The position numbers and the translations under genes are program-made. This document shows, piece after piece, positions 1 to 9,654 of a stretch of DNA of 64,000 bases. Location: the NCBI GenBank assembly GCA_001695595.3, contig MBPM02000025.1, positions 802,455-866,454 on the forward strand. Reading direction: 5' to 3'. The notes under the pieces were generated by a model. That model did no database searches and was not told the DNA's origin. It saw only the letters and a program-made list of their open reading frames with translations. Origin of the DNA: Plasmopara viticola. Its lineage: Eukaryota; Oomycota; Peronosporomycetes; Peronosporales; Peronosporaceae. The stretch's first letter is position 1. Every line of letters begins with the position of its first letter.

Positions 1-253
1 CTTAAATTACATTTTTGTTGTCATTAAAAGCGTATCGTGCAAGATGGACTTATTCTGGGCACTCCACAAAAAAGTCCCCTCGACAAGGTAAGGGAAAGAT
101 GTCTCAGCAACAAAAGACTTCAATTCTTAGATTCGTGAGCGTACTTATACATATCACACCTTTCTCCGTTGCATGCAGCAAAGCGTAAGCGCCAGAGGAG
201 TGTAGGCTCGCCGGAAAGAATGAAGTATTCCTTACTGTTCTACCATAGATCAC

Positions 254-600
254 TTAAGCGAAATAAGTAAACGATTTTACCATACTTCCACCGAGCAGGA
301 ACACGCGTACGCAACGCGTAAACAGCCGCCTGAGATCACCCTCGCCCTCATGTCCAACTCTGACTTCAAAGTACGCACAATGGTAATTTACTTCTCTAGC
401 TTCGACCATAATTGGTTGGGCCGCATTCATTGAACACAAGCTTTTTCTGCATAGCTATAAGACCATAATGCGCTTAAATTCCTTAGCAACCGGAGGGTTT
501 GCAAAAACAGCCGCGGCCTCAGTTACATGACGCATCGCTGAGTCAACGCCAATAGCTCGTTCGGCAGTTGTGACAAGATCGAATTATCCATCCCAAAGCT
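254..600 (-). pseudogene. coding-like remnant, unidentified
   Basis: The minus strand reads as protein-like sequence in one frame (acidic and alanine-rich, ending in an in-frame TAG near 470), then as a separate 61-codon frame from 439 to 254. No start, splice sites or family motif could be assigned. It may be the decayed 3' part of a gene or chance frames. I do not recognise the family. Confidence 0.15.
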
Positions 601-753
601 TAAGAAGATTAAAAGAAGACAATATACCATTGAAATTACTTCGTAGGCTACTCAGATTTGTGCAGAGTTATGTACAATCTTTTGGTTAGCAACTGGTTAC
701 ATTGCCCGGATGTAAGTTGTTAACAGCATGCAGATTCTAGACCAGCTAATTTG

Positions 754-784
754 AAAGGGGAGCTGCCAATCAGCTCCCCTTTTT
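754..784. other. 12-bp perfect hairpin followed by T-run
   Basis: Positions 754-765 (AAAGGGGAGCTG) pair perfectly with 771-782 (CAGCTCCCCTTT) around a CCAAT loop, and the T-run continues to 784. The shape resembles an intrinsic terminator. In a eukaryotic nuclear context it could be a transposon-end remnant or a short RNA 3' end. No adjacent gene explains it. Confidence 0.5.
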
Positions 785-1102
785 GTTAATTAGCCCCTTC
801 CTTCTTAATGCAGTACCCCAAGCTACATTGATTATCTATGATTGAATGGAGAGACAACGCAGGAATTGCAATAGACGGGACACAACAAGATACGGTGCGT
901 ATAACTTGTCGATGTCAACGCTAATGCCGATACGACTCGCACATCCAACTCAGAGATCAACCTTGATGCTCGGGGTACTGCCGATAAATAAGGACACTCT
1001 ACATGGTCTCCTGGTACTTACTTTGATTGCTCATTCATGTTGATCTCAATATTGTAAAACTGCTTCTTAAAGCAGTGCTCTTCTGTCGCAATCGCAATCA
1101 AA

Positions 1103-1438
1103 TTACCAACTTCCATACATGCACAATTGCAAGTTTTCTTTGCATTGCGAATGTTCAATGTAATTATATCATTGAAGTAGTTCTACGTACTCTTGACGCT
1201 TTCGCTCCAACATGGCCTTCCGTCGATCCTATTTTGACGGCATAAATCTCAACACCGCAAAACTCATAACTAGATCTGTAAAATGCGAAAAATGCACTCA
1301 TTTTTCAACAAGTATTCCACATACCAATAGCAGCTGCCAGACTGTAGGTTGATAATTTGTAAGATTTTCACCCCAGCTAAGTTTGCGGAGCTGGTCCAAA
1401 TCAACACCTTCCTTTGCCAATAATCTCTCAAATTCCAT
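1103..1438 (-). pseudogene. decayed TBC-domain Rab GTPase-activating protein (TBC1D22-like)
   Basis: On the minus strand 1438-1325 encodes 38 residues starting at a Met and running through LRKLSWGE and PTVWQLLL. These match the opening of the TBC domain, where W...RP.VW.LLLGYLP is typical of the TBC1D22 group. A GTATGT donor-like sequence follows at 1324. At 1246-1172 the expected next segment appears as MPSK, a TAG, then DRRKAMLERKRQEYVELLQ. This matches the family's DRR...L.RKR.EY segment, and a TGA comes directly after it. The in-frame stops and the absence of the catalytic IxxDxxR and YxQ fingers nearby indicate a pseudogene. TBC proteins stimulate GTP hydrolysis by Rab proteins on membranes; this copy should be inactive. 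Ser-rich frames on the same strand up to about 2016 may be its eroded N-terminal region. Confidence 0.6.
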
Positions 1439-1549
1439 GCAGAGTATTTTTTTTATTCATTACGTGGGGGCAGATCTGCCGCGATTGCAGTCTCTTCCTT
1501 TAAATCTCAGGCATATTTCATCTTCATGCAATGAATAATGATTCCAGTT

Positions 1550-2016
1550 ATAGACATATAGTGATCTGAACGTCATGTCGTCACTGCGGTTGACACGCTC
1601 CGCAGACGTGGCGAGACCGAGTCAATGGAGGATGAACGGGTCCTGTTATTTATTAACAGACCTCAATGAGCATTTAATTATATAAATGCAGCTCACAAAT
1701 GCACCTTGAAATGGGCGGTGAGGGCGTTGCCCTAGTTGGCCCATTGCACTTTCTTCAATGACCCCGGCAAAGTTTGTGGCTTCTGCTGCGCCGAAACCTC
1801 GCTCTTTTCCCGGTAAAAAAAACCCGACGTTGCTGTATTGCTGATATTAGTAGCTGTTACACGCTCATTTTCTTCTGGCGAACTTCTGCAATGCAGTCTT
1901 GAAAGGGTTCGATGTCGTCTCATGCGAAAGAAACTAAATAGCAGCATGATAGCCAAACTCAGACATTTATCATCGAGCCAAAGAATCAGTAACTTGCAGA
2001 CGCAACATATCGCCAC
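1550..2016 (-). pseudogene. possible eroded N-terminal region of the TBC gene, or unrelated ORF
   Basis: A 94-codon frame (2016-1732) opens with a hydrophobic stretch and continues as a polar, Ser/Thr/Asn-rich sequence. A further Ser-rich segment in another frame lies at about 1640-1590. Both are on the strand of the decayed TBC segment and would sit upstream of it, so they could be remains of its disordered N-terminus. No motif confirms this. Confidence 0.2.
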
Positions 2017-3340
2017 TAGATGGATTGTTTGGTGAAGCTTCCATCTTTTTAATAAAGAGATTGCCGTTGCTGCTAGTATATTGAGCTCACGGCGAAGAGC
2101 TTTCCTGTACAGCGAATAAAACTACTATTTGCGTCTTATATTAAAGACAATGATCTCGCGATAGTACCTACTCTGCGTCAAACACGTTCACGAGTTCCAC
2201 GCTTTACCGACCGTCTGATGAAAGCGGTGTGGTTGACACGAAGAAGGTTTGCTACCGTATTACCGCTGTAATACGGTATACTGAGGCTGGTTAGCGGCTC
2301 CCCTTGAGCGAAGTTTATCATTTATTCATTCGTTGAAGTCAAACATAGCCGGTAGCAGTACCGGTATGATAACTGCAAGTGTCGCAACTGTTATGCATGG
2401 TAGGTGTTATAGTTGTGCTTCAGATGAACTGCATGCATAGAACAGCTCATTACGCCTTAATCAAGCATGCTTAAGTCGCGATTCCACATTTTTCACGCGT
2501 CAGACTTGATTGCGTCTTTATTTCCATTACGTCACTTCGCCACTGATTCTCACTAGTTTGACGAAATTCAAAAGCATTTGCCGTTGACCAAGCGCACTTC
2601 GCTTAGAATAAAATTACGTACGATAGATACGTTTCGTAAAATAAGGTGGTCTAATACAGCAATTTGAGTTAACACCTGCGTGTGTCAGCATCAGGCAGCG
2701 AAAACTAGCCAACCCCACTCGTCGATGATTCGACTAAGTAGCACAATAATTACTCGCCTCGAACTATAAAAGGCCCTTCTACAGATGATGGCTCAGTAGA
2801 ATACACATGCTTTATCATGCAGTGTGCCTGACGACATATACCGCGTCGAAGTAGATCAAAGTACATTACGCTTTGTTTCAATTGGTACCTGCAACTTTTC
2901 GACCTTCTTTAAAAATTGCTTTGAGGCGCCATCGTTGATATCTTTACAGACAGTGTAGAGAAGGCGTATAATTATAAAATTGAGCACAAGGATTCAAAGC
3001 TATCATTTCTTTTCCAAAAATAGGATTAGGCGATTCAATTCTGTTTTCATACTCGCCCTAAAGAGACTGAGCTGCTTGACCGTGCTCATAAGCTTCCATT
3101 GTTTTTTCTAATCTTTAAAGTCGCGTCAATGCGGCGATCAATGAAATTTCCCATGTTCGGTTAGTTGATGTGACATTGCTTGATGTCAGAAATATTTTAA
3201 ATTAATGGCCATGCAAACGTATCTACATATAGCAAGTTATTCGTGTGTATCTTACCAAAAAAAAGAGGCGTTTGGGTTCATTTCTACATTGTTCAAGGTA
3301 GTAGATGACCCACTGTCAGACACCCGCATATTCTATTGAC
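2017..3340. other. gene-empty, AT-rich stretch
   Basis: No ORF of note, RNA gene or transposon motif was recognised. The only structure I see is the perfect hairpin at 2253-2278, listed separately. Confidence 0.5.
2253..2278. other. 11-bp perfect inverted repeat (hairpin)
   Basis: TACCGTATTAC at 2253-2263 is followed by a CGCT loop and its exact reverse complement at 2268-2278. Function unknown. It may be a transposon footprint or a protein-binding palindrome. Confidence 0.5.
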
Positions 3341-3349
3341 AAAGCCGGA

Positions 3350-4132
3350 AAGGGCTAAGACCGTGATTGAGAAGTCAAATAATGCTCCGCCCACTCTGCA
3401 CCAAAATAGTAGTCACCGAAGCAGACCACATGCATCCTCGGTGAAAGCGTGATATCCGCTTCAGTTATAGTATGGCTGAATACATCCGCAATGTAGCAAT
3501 CACGAGCCGAGTCAGATCGTGCATTCTCTATGACGAATCTGTATAGACTGTTTAAGCTCTCGAAATCTCTTCAACACGTCTCTTTGGATTTTGCTTGCAT
3601 CTCGAATATTTTCGCAGCTGCCACCGCTGCAACTCGCACTTTTTCACCCTCTCCGTCTCACCCAAGGCAGATCTATTTTCAACGTATTATTGCCAGCATG
3701 TGTATGCTGTTCTCCTCCATCACTTCTGTTCTAATCCACCGAGTTAAAGCGTCTACCATCTCTCGCGCCTTAGCTAGAATTGTGTTGGACCGTTGAGCAC
3801 TTATCAACCATCTTGTCCTAAACTAATGCATTAGACGGTACAACCAACAAGTTTTAAGATCTTGCATATCAGAGGCAGTGATGTAGATGGTGCCTGCAGG
3901 ATTCGTATCTTTTTGGACGTTGTGAGCCAGTTTGCCACTGTAGACGCGCTTGTAGACGCGAGTGTTGACCGGCGGTGACCACGTTCTGGCCTTGCGAAAT
4001 CAGCAATGGGCGGTTTCTGTCCTTGCGCGGGCAGCACGCATTCGCGTAGCATACATACGATGATTTCGTCTTGTACACCGTTGTCCGTCCAAATTCAATA
4101 TCTGAGCGAGAACTTGCCACCTTCAAGCGCAT
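3350..4132 (-). pseudogene. unidentified decayed or multi-exon coding region
   Basis: Several minus-strand pieces look protein-like: about 4070-3850 (two overlapping frames, one containing TRVYKRVYSGKLAHNVQK), about 3785-3695 (REMVDALTRWIRTEVMEEN) and about 3570-3360 (SLYRFVIENARSDSARDCY onward). They are separated by frameshifts or stops that might be introns or decay. I do not recognise the family. The block is divergent to the PP6 gene, whose start is about 210 bp away. Confidence 0.22.
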
Positions 4133-4340
4133 CGCACGTGCAGCACGAGGTGATTATATCACGGTGCCACTGTGCGGAGAGTTTGTTTGCTGGAGCTGCC
4201 AATCCTGTTGATACACAATAGTTGAAGTGACCATCACTCTCGACACTCACAAAAATATGATGTGGTATTTGTGTACCAAATGTCCCAGCCTGGGAGATGA
4301 TGCTTATTTATTGCTATACGCATACTAAAGAAAGCATAGC

Positions 4341-5447
4341 ATGACAAGTGTGAATGACGTGGTGTTGGAAGAGGTTAATCCCTCGAGTAGTGGCAGCGGG
4401 CCTGACCAGTGGATCGAAAACCTGCGCAATGGTAAGGTACTGAGTGAGCTGGAGCTTAAACACGTGTGCGAGATGGTGAAGTTGCTGCTCATCGAGGAGT
4501 CCAATGTTCAGCCCGTGAGTAGCCCCGTGACCGTCTGTGGCGATATTCACGGCCAATTTTTCGACTTGTTGGAACTTTTCTCATGTGGTGGTGACATCGA
4601 AACGACAAACTATATTTTTATGGTAAGCGTGCTAGATTTCGCTGAGGATCGATCGAGAGGGTATCTGATGTGGTGTGCGTTATATAATTAGGGCGACTTC
4701 GTGGACCGCGGGCACAATAGCGTCGAGACGTTTGAACTTTTGCTGTGCCTTAAAGCGCGCTATCCAGACCGTATTACACTGCTACGAGGAAATCACGAGT
4801 GCCGGCAGATCACACAGGTCTATGGCTTTTATGAAGAGTGTGTACGCAAGTACGGCAACGCAAACCCATGGAAGTACTGCACGGATGTGTTCGACTACCT
4901 TAATCTGGCTGCTATTATCGACGGACGTGTTCTTTGTGTGCACGGTGGCCTGTCACCCGAAATTCGCACGTTGGACCAGATCAGGACAATAGAACGCCAG
5001 CAGGAGATTCCACACGAAGGATCTTTCTGCGACCTTATGTGGTCTGATCCGGAGGATATTGAAACGTGGGCTATGAGTCCACGTGGTGCTGGATATCTTT
5101 TTGGTGCCAAGGTGACACAAGAGTTCAACCAGATCAACGGACTTGACCTTATTTGTCGTGCGCATCAGCTCGTGCAGGAGGGTTACAAGTACATGTTTGA
5201 CAATAGCCTCGTTACTGTCTGGTCAGCGCCAAACTATTGTTACCGATGCGGCAATGTTGCAGCTATTTTGTCATTTGACGATCAGCTTGAGCGTGATTTT
5301 AGGCTGTTTCGCGAGGTACGATTGGTGAATGCGCTGTCCTTGAATGGTTCGGTGCTTATAATGGCGATTTTCTGTGCCTGTCTATTTCAGGTTGCTGAGT
5401 CTTCGGATGGCTTTAATCAGCGCGCTTTAGTGCCGTACTTCTTGTAA
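4341..5447 (+). CDS. PPP6C: serine/threonine protein phosphatase 6 catalytic subunit (PPP family)
   Basis: Three exons are predicted: 4341-4622, 4692-5315 and 5391-5447. Both introns (69 and 75 bp, GT-AG, phase 0) restore the family alignment, giving about 320 residues against about 305 for animal PP6C. The PPP metal-binding signatures are complete: GDIHGQ (67-72), GDFVDRG (95-101), GNHE (127-130), the metal-ligand His in VHGG (178), RAHQ (His252) and [13 protein letters not shown]6 is preferred over PP4 or PP2A because of [40 protein letters not shown] matches and the PYFL C-terminus; the terminal Leu is the methylation site in this group. The enzyme removes phosphate from Ser/Thr in the cytoplasm and nucleus, usually bound to SAPS-type regulatory subunits. 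Intron 2 has no in-frame stop, so retention would add 25 residues near the C-terminus. It is convergent with the glycosylasparaginase gene. Confidence 0.93.
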
Positions 5448-5656
5448 AGTGGCTTTCGGACAGGATCTTCTTGTACGCTTCTCGCGCTGCGATCAGTGCC
5501 TCGCGTACCTTCATTTACTTGCTTGAGCTTGTCACGCGGGTTGTTCACATACTTTCTCCACATCAAATAGGGACAAGGACGTTAGTAGATTGTTCACGGA
5601 TTTCCAACAAAACCTTTCTTATTAGTTTGTTCGCTTGTCGTTTTGGCTGACTGACA

Positions 5657-6933
5657 TTACGATAATAAAGACAACGGAGCCACGTGCACTACTTGGGGCT
5701 TTGACATCCAGGTGGCTTGCACAGTATAAGTAAAGTTCCATCCGTATCCAGCACCTCCGAATTCTCCGAGATAATTTAAGCAAACCAAGCCTCCTCGGAA
5801 GCTCGGGTACATTGTCGCAATCTGGTGAAGGGCACGCTCGCACGCCTCGCGTGGCTGTCACATTTATTATAGCAAAATCGGATTAGATACTTAAGTCATT
5901 GCATCAGCATTTTCAGGACACAAACATGAGTGCCCTTCTTCATCTCTTGGACTGCGAAAAAAGAGGGTAGAAAGCGCATCATCACATCTCCGTCTCCGGT
6001 GGCTGCAGCACCACCAATAGACGAGTCCACGTAAGCTCCAGCGCCGGGCACGGAGGCATCACCAACACGTCTGGTTTGAAAACGAACTCTTGAGCAATAG
6101 CAAAACATGAATAGAAACTTCGAATATACTTACCCTGCAATTTTGTGTATGGCCCCGTTTGAGCTGGTCCCCGCAGCCATGTGGCCACTTTTTGCTAGCG
6201 CCACCATCCCAATGGTGTCGTGATTCGTTGTGGATATAAGATTTTCGGAGCCAGCACTATTCCAATTGCTGTATTGAAGTAACGACTGATTTACTGTTCC
6301 TCCGTACACTCCATTTTGAAAATTTAGTGGCTTATAAGGTGGACACGATGTGTTTTGTTCGAGGACGTTGCGAAAGTAATTTGGCTGACACTTGTTGTCC
6401 AGCCAGTTTTGATGCCTCGCTCGGGAGCGTGGCGTATCTAGAGATGTCTCTTCGAATCCCATCATTTTCGCAAACGCCATCGCTCCATCTCCCGCCAAGA
6501 TGCTGTGCGAAGAGTGCTCCATAACAGCGCGCGCCACTTCGATGGCGGGTTTTATGCGTCGCAGTTGTGCCACTGCGCCCAATTTCATAGTAGAGCCGTC
6601 CATAATCATAGCATCCAACGTAGTTTCTCCGTTGGAGTCGGGACTACCTCCGTAACCAACAGTAAAGTCACATTGATCGAGTTCGCAGCGATTGCAACCT
6701 TTTGTAATGGCGTTAAGCGCGTGCGAGCCACCGCCATGTCCGTGGAGAGCCTGAAAGCCAGCGCGCGTCGCATTCACAAACGACCATGTATTAATCACCA
6801 CTGCACCCCGCTGCGGAGCTTTGTGTGCAGAACTGAAAAGCATAATTAAGCACACAAGCACCGCGAAGCTGCCGCATATCCAACGCTGGTGGGACTCATG
6901 CCGCGGTTGCTCCATCGATGTGGCAAATTGCAC
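5657..6933 (-). CDS. AGA: N(4)-(beta-N-acetylglucosaminyl)-L-asparaginase (glycosylasparaginase)
   Basis: Exons run 6933-6134, 6070-5926 and 5854-5657. The introns at 6071-6133 (63 bp, GTAAGT donor) and 5855-5925 (71 bp, GTTTGT donor) keep the frame, giving about 380 residues. This Ntn hydrolase cleaves the GlcNAc-Asn bond during glycoprotein breakdown in lysosome or vacuole. The family landmarks are present: NTW near 48-50, HGHGGG, the long alpha-chain, the autocleavage site [10 protein letters not shown] with nucleophile Thr240, [11 protein letters not shown], then across the first junction GRVGD and [22 protein letters not shown], and in the last exon a [11 protein letters not shown] segment with GGAGYGW. 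A hydrophobic stretch at about 19-34 after a short basic N-terminus fits a signal peptide or anchor. A second Met at residue 7 is an alternative start. Its 5' end is only 93 bp from the stop of the next gene upstream on the same strand. Confidence 0.92.
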
Positions 6934-7026
6934 AATTGCACAATCCAGGGAGTATTAAGCATTAGATTCGGACCAAATTTTATAGTGGTCATGCATTTCA
7001 TTAGCTCGTTAGTCTACTGTACTTCA

Positions 7027-9552
7027 TTACTTCCACTCTGGTTTCTCTTTGGCTCGAGCTGTAGCTTGGTGCCGAGCACGCAACGCTTTGGTTAAAGAGA
7101 CACTTCTTGCGATACGTTGCACGTAAGCTGGGGCCTCAATCGTGTGCGGTTTAAACGTGCACTCGTTAAACTCTCCAACTTCCTTTTCCTGAATGGCTCG
7201 ACGCTGTTTTACTAGATTTTCTTGGCTTTGCTGCTTAATACGCTGCAGATACGTTTCGGGGCTTGATAGAATTTTAAGTCGACCTTCATAACGGTCTGAC
7301 GTACGATTCAGAAGCGGTCGGAAAGTCAGTGATGTCATCTCCTCTTGCTCCATCTTCAACTTCATCAGTCGTTGAGTTGTCTCTCGTCGGAGCAGATCTC
7401 CACGACTAAGTTCAGTTATTGATCGTGGTTTCCGCTTTATACTCGCCTGATTGATTGCAGGCTTAAATGTACAGTTTGGATCCTGTAAAAACCCTTAAGT
7501 TTTGAATTGACAGATAATAATTACTTGTGCACTTACCGACGATTGTGCCGACTTCTTCTTCCCATTTTCATACTCCTTTCGCCGCGCATACGTGGAAACG
7601 CGCTGTAAAAAGTCCCCTTTGCGCCCATTTCCCATCATTGCAATAGATTTTTTGTTTATAATTGGCTTGTAGCCCAAAGTAAGCTGCTGCTTGGCCTGTT
7701 CGATCCGCTCATGTCGTGCTTGCTCATGAAATTTCTGCCGCTTAATAAATGTCTGAAACTGCCGAGCCCGCTCTTCTTTAGACTCTTGGCTCTGTTTAGC
7801 ATCCACAGACCGTGGTCCTTGCTCATTACCACCACTAATCAACAGTCGACGTCGATTCCTACCACCCGGCCGCAATGAAATGTCATCTTGACACGATTGG
7901 GGCAAATTCGAATCCAAATCCAGCCAAATCTCATTGTCATCGTCTCCAAACAGCGATAGGCTTCTACTTTTTCCATTACGCCCTTTAGCAAAGGAATTGT
8001 CTTCGTTGGCGTCACTACACCACGGTTTACTTAAGCGCATGTAAATGTTTTGCTGTAAATAAAGCTGTGCTGATACCATATCAGATCGAATTCCATTCAC
8101 TTTAGGATTAAACGTGCATTCGGCAAGCTCCTTTGCGGCAGCTTCCCGAGATGCTGCTGTCAGCAATGGTGAAGATGTTGACTTGGACACCATGTACTTT
8201 GCCTTAACTCTCTCACCTGGATTAGTTTTTGGCTTAAAAGTGCATTGTCGATCGATCTCTGCCTCCTTGTCCGCTTTTACCTTTGTTGCGAGATGCTCTC
8301 GAACCCTGTACATATCCGCTTCCTGATACAGTCGTTCAGAAACCAACTGCACGGCGGTCAGTCTTTCGTTAGAGACACTTAAATGTTGCTGCCCACGCAA
8401 TTTTGCGACAACTTTAGTCGACTTTGGGTTAACTTTCGGTGTAAATGTGCACTCATTTAGCTCTGACTGCAGTTGTTGCTGCTTCATCTGCTCTCGATTT
8501 GCATCTTTCTGCGATTTCCAGCGAGTTACTCGAGCGTGAAATTGACCATCTGTACTGGTGAGATTTCCGCCTTTGCCTCCATCGTTGCTGCTACTATCTA
8601 TAATGCAATCACTGTCATGCTCCTCTTGAAACTGCTTCGTAAAATCAAGATACTGCTGCTCATCTTTCCCATCATCACGCTTAAAAAATGAACTTTCATC
8701 AAAAAGCAAGATCTGTCCTAGGGCATTATCTGGAGACGTGAGCTTACGAGTTGTACTACTAGTCTTATCAAATGTATAAGTGTCACCTTTTCCTGGCTTC
8801 AACGAATTGATCTTTCCATTTGGCGGATGTATGGCAGGAGAGAAGCTTGCGCCGGCACCTGTACACGAAGGACCGCGCACTTCTTCCCCACAGTTGATTT
8901 GATAATGTGTTTCGGCCATGTTCCCATCAGATTTTACATAGGATTGCTGCTGGTAACTATAGGGCAAGGCTTGATTCGTAGCTGGGATTCTTGACTTATT
9001 AGCCATCCACTCCTGTACACTAAATTGCCTCGCCATATCGTGGGAGACCCCACAAGCAAAAACTTCTGCATCACTCTCCACTATCACAACACCAGGTTTC
9101 GATTGCAATGTAGCGAAATCTGGTGCTGAAGGCATCACGAGAGAGCTAGCATTATCCGGTTTCATTAAATTTGTAAAAGGCATGGGTGTCAAAGCCGACC
9201 CAAAAAAGATGTGCGTAGGTGCTACTGGATCCTGCTTCATAGTCAGCGAAGTCGCGGCCGAAGCTGATATATTGATAGCACGACTACTTGTCACGGAATC
9301 TGTTGACACATTGGACGGTAACATTCCATGTACCAGGCCTGAAGAAGACTCTCTGAAGCGTCCATTCGATAGAATAGACGAGGTTAAATCGCCACTATCA
9401 ATTGTCGAAACAGAAGGGGGCCCAGCTACGACGCCTGGTCCTGTTTGAAGCTTAGCAAGCTGCTGAAAAAGCTGCATCTTCGTAATTTCGCCGCTTTTTA
9501 GCTGCTGCATGAGCCCAGACACAGCCAATCCCGGTGGTGATGATGTCTCCAT
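7027..9552 (-). CDS. CTFxP-repeat protein of unknown function
   Basis: Two exons, 9552-7537 and 7482-7027, are joined by a 54-bp GT-AG intron (7483-7536, phase 0), giving about 823 residues from the chosen Met. An in-frame Met at 9654 would add 34 residues; I prefer the downstream ATG because the added sequence looks like untranslated leader. Residues near 8-40 hold a short L.sGeit..qLfqqLakLQ segment. A long Ser/Thr-rich, probably disordered region follows. From about 368 a repeated motif appears: CTFTP (368), CTFKP (437), CTFNP (479), degenerate GYKPIIN (627), CTFKP (676), LTFRP (724) and CTFKP (780). The repeats are separated by charged helical stretches rich in Lys/Arg/Glu/Gln that look coiled-coil-like. 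Proteins with dispersed CTFxPxxN motifs are, as I recall, common in flagellated and ciliated protists, suggesting a cytoskeletal or axonemal role; that is inference. Confidence 0.85.
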
Positions 9553-9654
9553 GTCTTCAAACAGACAAAGATGTATGTACTGGTGGCGCCATGGTGAGCT
9601 ATTTGGGTCTTCTGCCAAATATAGACGAAAATACAAAAATAGTATTTTTCCCAC

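Noticed and set aside
5896..6188. Two separate small proteins downstream of the glycosylasparaginase
   Set aside because: They are exon 2 plus introns of that gene read in single frames; the spliced model restores the family alignment.
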